A DNA stretch of 64,000 nucleotides from DASZBX01 sp035943635 (GTDB taxonomy: Bacteria; Actinomycetota; Actinomycetes; Streptomycetales; Catenulisporaceae), in assembly GCA_035943635.1 (NCBI GenBank), contig DASZBX010000149.1, forward strand, positions 1-64,000. The letters are read 5' to 3'. Under the pieces are notes generated by a model. It had not been told where the DNA came from and did no database searches. It saw nothing but the letters and a program-made list of their open reading frames with translations. Position numbers and translations under genes: made by a program. Within the stretch, counting starts at the first letter, position 1. Each line of letters opens with the position of its first letter. Shown one piece after another: positions 59,729-64,000 of the stretch.

Positions 59729-61282
59729 CTACTTGTACAAGTTGGGCCCGCATACGGGCCATTGTCCAACACCGGAGCGCGAGTACAGTAATTCGGCCAG
59801 GGAGGTCTGCTCGGCCGCGGACGCCTGGGAGGGCAGTCCGGAGCCGCCGAGCGAGTCCCAGGTCTGCACCGAGAACTGGTAGAGGCCGTAGTAGGTGCCG
59901 CTGGAGTCGACCGCGTTCACCCGCCCGCCGGACTCGCACTTGGCCAGCGCGGACCAGTCCAGGTCGGCCACGTTCGTCGGCAGCGACTTGGTGCCGACCG
60001 ACAGGACCTCGTTCACCGGCTGCCTGGTCACCGTCTCGGAGATCTGCTTGGGCGACTGGGAGACGCCGTTGATGATCTGCAGCGCGTAGGTGATCTGCTC
60101 GATCCCGGTCACGCCCGGGGTCAGCACGCTGGTGACGCCCGAGTAGGCGTTGGGGTTGGACTGCTTGGTCACCTGGTACGGGATGCTCACCTGCTTGGTC
60201 TCGGTCGTGCCGGTGATGCGCATGATCGAGATGGTCTCCCCGTCGGTCGGCACGGAGGCGCCGGCGACCGAGGCGGAGTCCTGGTTCTGCAGCGTGATCC
60301 CGGCCTGCACCAGCAGCGCGGACACCGTCGGCGCGGTGGTGGCCAGGTGCATGGTCTTACCGTCCACCAGGATGGTCACCTGGCGCTGGGTGAAGACGGT
60401 GAAGGCCAGGCCCTGCCGGCCTATCGCGGTGCCGGACGGCACCGACAGCACGGCCCCGGTCACCCGCACGCCGAGCTCGCTCAGCGCGCCGCCCACGGTC
60501 GGGTAGTGCACCCAGTCCTGGGACTCGACGCCGTTGACGGTCACCTGCACCGGCCGGCCGTAGCGGATCGTGATGGTGGAGTTGTCGGTGGCGGAGGCGC
60601 CCGGCGCCGGGGAGACCTGGTCGTGCGCGCCGGTGGTGATGCCGTTGTCGGACAGCACCGAGCCGACCGTGCTCGCGAAGGTGTGCACCTGCCGGGTCTG
60701 GCCGTCGACCGAGATCTCGATCGTCTTGTCGAAGGCGACGAACGCGCTGGCCGCGCCGACCAGGCCCAGCACGACCAGGCCGCGCACGGCCTTGCCGACC
60801 GGCCCGGTCTGCCCGCCGCGCTGGCGGCCCGGGCGCCGAGGCCCGCCGTCGCCGGCCTCGGCCCGGGCCCGCTGGTCCGGGATCGCGGAGGGGTCGGACT
60901 GCGGGTCCGCCAGATCGTCCAGCGGGTCGGCCGGGGGCGCGCTGAAGTATCCGGCCGCGGGGTGCGGGTCCGGGATCAGCTCCGGCTCGGGCAGGGTGGC
61001 CGTCGCGGTCCGCCCCCGCTGGTACCGCTCCTCACCGCCCGGCTGCTCGTACGGGTAGGAGTGGGCGCCATGGCCGGAGTACTCGGCCTGCTGCTGGGGG
61101 TAACCGGCGTCGTACGAGTAGTCGTACTCGTATCCGGCCTGGTCGTACCCGGACTGGCCCGGGTAGTCCGCTGCGCCGTAGGGAGACTGATAGGGGGACG
61201 TACTGGAAAGCGGGGCGGACGTCGTGGGACGGGGCGAGTCATCGGCGTTGCCGCTATGACGGCCCGTGCGTGTACCGCTCAC
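59729..61282 (-). CDS. Resuscitation-promoting-factor-like protein (DUF348-G5-transglycosylase)
   Basis: About 517 residues. A Tyr/Gly/Pro-rich, presumably cytosolic segment (YDQAGYEYDYSYDAGYPQQQ) of about 160 residues leads to one membrane helix (AVRGLVVLGLVGAASAFVAF). Outside are three DUF348 repeats (for example VSVDGQTRQVHTFASTVGSV), a G5 domain (YQVTKQSNPNAYSG) and a C-terminal lytic transglycosylase/Rpf domain (WSALAKCESGGRVNAVDSSG, catalytic Glu in CESGG). The family cleaves peptidoglycan to wake dormant cells. GTG at 61282 with GGAG is chosen; GTG 61312 has no site. Confidence 0.9.
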   Translation of the reverse strand: MSGTRTGRHSGNADDSPRPTTSAPLSSTSPYQSPYGAADYPGQSGYDQAGYEYDYSYDAGYPQQQAEYSGHGAHSYPYEQPGGEERYQRGRTATATLPEPELIPDPHPAAGYFSAPPADPLDDLADPQSDPSAIPDQRARAEAGDGGPRRPGRQRGGQTGPVGKAVRGLVVLGLVGAASAFVAFDKTIEISVDGQTRQVHTFASTVGSVLSDNGITTGAHDQVSPAPGASATDNSTITIRYGRPVQVTVNGVESQDWVHYPTVGGALSELGVRVTGAVLSVPSGTAIGRQGLAFTVFTQRQVTILVDGKTMHLATTAPTVSALLVQAGITLQNQDSASVAGASVPTDGETISIMRITGTTETKQVSIPYQVTKQSNPNAYSGVTSVLTPGVTGIEQITYALQIINGVSQSPKQISETVTRQPVNEVLSVGTKSLPTNVADLDWSALAKCESGGRVNAVDSSGTYYGLYQFSVQTWDSLGGSGLPSQASAAEQTSLAELLYSRSGVGQWPVCGPNLYK

Positions 61283-61677
61283 AGGACTCCAGACCTTGCG
61301 CGTTCCGGCCACGGAGTGAACGAGGGCTGAGATTCAGCCCCGCTTTGCCGATCCGGCTACCGAGCAAGGGACTGTAACTTATCCGGCGTCAAGGTCGCCA
61401 GAGCCCAACCGGGTGTACGCCGGGCAAAAGATCATGTTTAGGCGCGGATTCTGGCCCGGCATACCCGGACAGAAACCGCCAAACTCACGATCCTTATGCC
61501 TTCTTCCAGCTCTTATGCCGGAATTGCGATAGCTCGATCTCACTATAGAGGAATGGTTACACAACGCCGGGCCGGTCGGCTTGACCTACCCGCCCGGCGG
61601 ATCGGCCGGGCGGGGATTGGGCCGGACCGGTGAGAACGGCCCCGGACGCCCGGCCGGGACCCGGCCGGGCCGGCGGC
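61283..61677. other. Leader of the rpf gene with terminators of tatD
   Basis: No gene seen. Two hairpins lie at its right end: CCCGCCCGGC/GCCGGGCGGG (61589-61614) and GCCCGGCCGG/CCGGCCGGGC (61648-61670), likely terminating the leftward tatD. The rest, about 300 bp upstream of the rpf gene, is less GC-rich and probably holds its promoter and a long 5' leader. In other actinomycetes rpf leaders carry c-di-AMP riboswitches; I could not find the conserved core here. Confidence 0.45.
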
Positions 61678-62580
61678 TCAGGCCGCCGCGGCGTCGCGGC
61701 CGAAGGCCCGGCGGGTGTTGGCGTCCAGCGCCGCGCACAGCCCGGCCAGATCCTCGCCCCGGGTCTCGGCCATCGAGCGCGCGGTCAGCGGGATCAGGTA
61801 CGGCGCGTTCGGCCGCCCGCGGAACGGCGCCGGGGTCAGGTACGGCGCGTCCGTCTCGACCAGCAGGAGCTCCTGCGGCGCGACCCGCAGGGCGGCGCGC
61901 AGCCCCTCGTTCGCCGGGAAGGTCACCGGCCCGGCGAAGGACATGAAGTAGCCCCGGTCCGCGCACACCTTCGCCATCAACGCGTCGCCGGAGTAGCAGT
62001 GGAAGACGACCCGCTCCGGCGCGCCCTCTTCTTCCAGGATGCGCAGGACGTCCTCGTGCGCGTCCCGGTCGTGGATCACCAGGGCCTTGCCGCAGTCCTT
62101 GGCGATCGCGATGTGCCGGCGGAAGGACTCCTGCTGCACCTCGACGCCCTCCGGGCCGGTCCGGAAGTAGTCCAGGCCGGTCTCGCCGACCCCGGACACC
62201 TCCGGCCGGGCCGCCAGCTCGGCGATCTCGGCCAGCTGCTCCTCCAGCAGCGCCATCCCGCCCGGGCCGCGCTTCTGCCGGCTCCAGCCGTCCGGGTCGC
62301 CGAGCACCAGCCGGGGCGCCTCGTTCGGGTGCAGCGCCACGGTCGCCAGGATCGCCCCGTGCTCCGCGGCCGCCTTCACCGCCCAGCGCGAACCCTTCAG
62401 GTCGCAGCCGACCTGGACCAGCGTGGTCACGTTGACCGAGGCTGCCTTGGCGAGCGCCGCCTCAATCGTGGTGTCCTGCATGTCCAGGTGGGTGTGCGAG
62501 TCGGCCACCGGTACCGGAAGGGCTTGCGGCACCGGCGGCGGACTCGGATCGGGCTTGCTGCGCCCCCCCGGCTTCGCCAC
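61678..62580 (-). CDS. tatD: TatD-family metal-dependent hydrolase
   Basis: 300 residues. Metal-binding DSHTHLD near 27-33, GETGLDYF (catalytic Glu) near 138-145, VIHDRDAHED, FHCYSGD and a final ETDAPYLTP. TIM-barrel deoxyribonuclease/hydrolase of the TatD type; its activity in this organism is not known in detail. ATG 3 bp after the metG stop, so they share a transcript. Confidence 0.92.
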   Translation of the reverse strand: MAKPGGRSKPDPSPPPVPQALPVPVADSHTHLDMQDTTIEAALAKAASVNVTTLVQVGCDLKGSRWAVKAAAEHGAILATVALHPNEAPRLVLGDPDGWSRQKRGPGGMALLEEQLAEIAELAARPEVSGVGETGLDYFRTGPEGVEVQQESFRRHIAIAKDCGKALVIHDRDAHEDVLRILEEEGAPERVVFHCYSGDALMAKVCADRGYFMSFAGPVTFPANEGLRAALRVAPQELLLVETDAPYLTPAPFRGRPNAPYLIPLTARSMAETRGEDLAGLCAALDANTRRAFGRDAAAA

Positions 62581-62583
62581 GGC

Positions 62584-64000
62584 TCAGGCGCCCGTCTTCG
62601 CGGAGCCCTCGGCCGCGGCCGGCTCCTCCAGGCGGGGGAACAGGATCTCGCCCTTGGTCACCGTGACGCCCGCGGGCAGCAGGCCCCAGGCCCCGGCGTC
62701 CTGCACCCGCTGGGCGGCCAGCGGGCCGAGCACCGGCTCGGCGCCGAGCGACTCCCACAGCTTGGCCGAGGACTTCGGCATCACCGGGTTCAGCAGCACC
62801 GCGACCGCGCGCAGGGACTCCGCGGCGGTGTACAGGATGGTCTCCAGCCGGGCCCGGGCGGACTCGTCCTTGGCCACCTTCCACGGCTCCTGCTCGGTCA
62901 GATAACCGTTGACCAGCTTGACGAAGTCGAACACGGCGCCGATCCCGCCCTGGAAGTCCAGCGCGCCGACCTTCCGGTCCGCCTCGGCGACGGCCGTGGC
63001 CAGGGCGTCGGCCAGGACCTGCTCGGCCGGGCCGTGCCCGGTCGCGGCCGGGAGCACCCCACCGCAGTACCGGCCGACCATCGCGGCCACCCGGGAGGCC
63101 AGGTTGCCGTAGTCGTTGGCCAGCTCCGAGGTGTACCGGGCGGACATGTCCTCCCAGGAGAAGGAGCCGTCCTGGCCGAACGGGATCGCGCGCATGAAGT
63201 AGTACCGGAACGCGTCGGACCCGAAGTGGTCGGTGATCTGGGCCGGGGCGATCCCGGTCAGCTTCGACTTGGACATCTTCTCCCCGCCGACCAGCAGCCA
63301 GCCGTGGCCGAACACGGTCGTCGGCAGCGGCAGCCCGGCCGCCATCAGCATGGCCGGCCAGATCACCGCGTGGAAGCGCAGGATGTCCTTGCCGACCAGG
63401 TGCACGTCCGCGGGCCAGACCCGGTTGAACCGCTCCTCGTCCGCGCCGTAGCCGACCGCGGTCGCGTAGTTGAGCAAGGCGTCGATCCACACATACAAGA
63501 TGTGCTTGCTGTCCCACGGGATCTGGATGCCCCAGTCGAAGGACGACCGGGAGATCGACAGGTCCTGCAGGCCCTGCTTGACGAACGCCACCACCTCGTT
63601 GCGCGCGGTGGCCGGCTGGACGAACTCCGGATGCGCCTCGTAGTGCTCCAGCAGCCGCCCGGCGTACTCGGACATCTTGAAGAAGTAGTTCTCCTCGGCC
63701 AGGATCTCCACCGGCGTGCCGTGGATCGGGCACAGCTTCGCGCCGTTCTCCCCGTCCAGCAGGTCCCCGGGCAGCTTGTACTCCTCGCAGCCGACGCAGT
63801 ACGGGCCCTCGTAGGAGCCCTGATACACCTCGCCGGCGTCGTACAGGCGCTGCCAGAACTCCTGCACCCGCTCGGTGTGCCGCGGCTCGGTGGTCCGGAT
63901 GAAGTCGTCGTTCGCCGCGTCGATCGTCTTCAGGGCCGGCTTCCAGGCGGCCTCGACCAGGTTGTCGGCCCACTCCTGCGGGCTGACCCCGTTGGCCTGG
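62584..64000 (-). CDS. metG: Methionyl-tRNA synthetase (5' part beyond the window)
   Basis: At least 472 residues; the start lies beyond the right edge (frame open to 63999; the ATG at 63867 is internal, as the upstream residues, for example VSPQEWADNLVEAAWKPALK, match the family). The zinc knuckle is in YCVGCEEYKLPG and CPIHGTP, the KMSKS loop in GGEKMSKSKLTG, and the anticodon-binding helical domain fills the end. It charges tRNA-Met in the cytosol. No abnormality seen. Confidence 0.93.
   Translation of the reverse strand, partial: QANGVSPQEWADNLVEAAWKPALKTIDAANDDFIRTTEPRHTERVQEFWQRLYDAGEVYQGSYEGPYCVGCEEYKLPGDLLDGENGAKLCPIHGTPVEILAEENYFFKMSEYAGRLLEHYEAHPEFVQPATARNEVVAFVKQGLQDLSISRSSFDWGIQIPWDSKHILYVWIDALLNYATAVGYGADEERFNRVWPADVHLVGKDILRFHAVIWPAMLMAAGLPLPTTVFGHGWLLVGGEKMSKSKLTGIAPAQITDHFGSDAFRYYFMRAIPFGQDGSFSWEDMSARYTSELANDYGNLASRVAAMVGRYCGGVLPAATGHGPAEQVLADALATAVAEADRKVGALDFQGGIGAVFDFVKLVNGYLTEQEPWKVAKDESARARLETILYTAAESLRAVAVLLNPVMPKSSAKLWESLGAEPVLGPLAAQRVQDAGAWGLLPAGVTVTKGEILFPRLEEPAAAEGSAKTGA

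Noticed and set aside
61313..61560. c-di-AMP (ydaO-type) riboswitch upstream of the rpf gene
   Set aside because: Short similar pieces such as GGGGCTGAATCTCAGCCC are present, but the conserved core segments could not be found in order.
1..64000. CRISPR array, integrase or plasmid origin
   Set aside because: No regular short repeats with spacers, recombinase gene or origin-like iterons were seen.

Overview
The window is a 64 kb piece of a very GC-rich actinobacterial chromosome. The evidence is high-GC codon use with GTG/TTG starts, purine-rich ribosome binding sites, a DUF5753-type XRE regulator, a SigE-type ECF sigma factor, a resuscitation-promoting factor, CBM13-tailed secreted enzymes, and the order metG-tatD-rpf-rsmA-ispE. 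It resembles Streptomyces/Catenulispora-like actinomycetes; the genus cannot be fixed from sequence alone.

Region 1 (1-9.6 kb) is a visibly lower-GC accessory island. It carries a small orphan gene, an XRE-like regulator, then a rightward set: thymidylate-kinase-like protein, B12-type radical SAM protein, AlkZ/YcaQ-type winged-helix protein behind an AT-rich palindromic promoter, and a MazG-like pyrophosphohydrolase. Facing it is a leftward two-gene operon, OLD-family ATPase/TOPRIM nuclease plus UvrD-type helicase, the architecture of Gabija (GajA/GajB) phage defence. The rightward set is my best candidate for an undescribed nucleotide- or DNA-directed system.

Region 2 (9.6-29.5 kb) is cell-envelope biology: a GtrA protein, a propeller lipoprotein, an operon with two paralogous membrane-anchored esterase-fold proteins (one lacking the nucleophile) and a Castor/Pollux-like NAD-binding channel protein. 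Next comes a long leftward surface-polymer locus: GT2-TagF fusion, GT4, GalE, nucleotidyltransferase, glycerol-1-phosphate-dehydrogenase-like enzyme, CDP-alcohol phosphatidyltransferase, GT2 and a Wzm/Wzt-type ABC exporter. A divergent second CDP-alcohol phosphotransferase flanks it. Together they could make, activate, polymerise and export a phosphoglycerol-containing glycopolymer.

Region 3 (29.6-38.8 kb) starts with tRNA-Ala(CGC), followed by strong hairpins, an unknown membrane protein and a methyltransferase. Then come two secreted enzymes (GH16 glucanase and S53 sedolisin) with nearly the same C-terminal lectin domain and LacI-type operator-like palindromes, a 700-bp non-coding stretch with G-quadruplex-type runs, small genes (SseB-like, cupin-like, GNAT), a frameshifted gene and a 194-bp MITE with CTAG target duplication.

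Region 4 (38.9-50.7 kb) is an amino-sugar/glycan locus: two DegT aminotransferases, epimerase, two hexapeptide acetyltransferases, GT4, DUF2142 membrane protein, UPF0104 flippase-like protein and a Gfo/Idh/MocA dehydrogenase (Wlb/Wbp-type pathway). An ECF sigma factor and its membrane partner lie within it. Region 5 (50.7-64 kb) holds rsmD, regulators, a thiolase-FabG-MaoC-acyl-CoA ligase operon with a TetR regulator, and the housekeeping block ispE, rsmA, rpf, tatD and a 5'-truncated metG running off the right edge.
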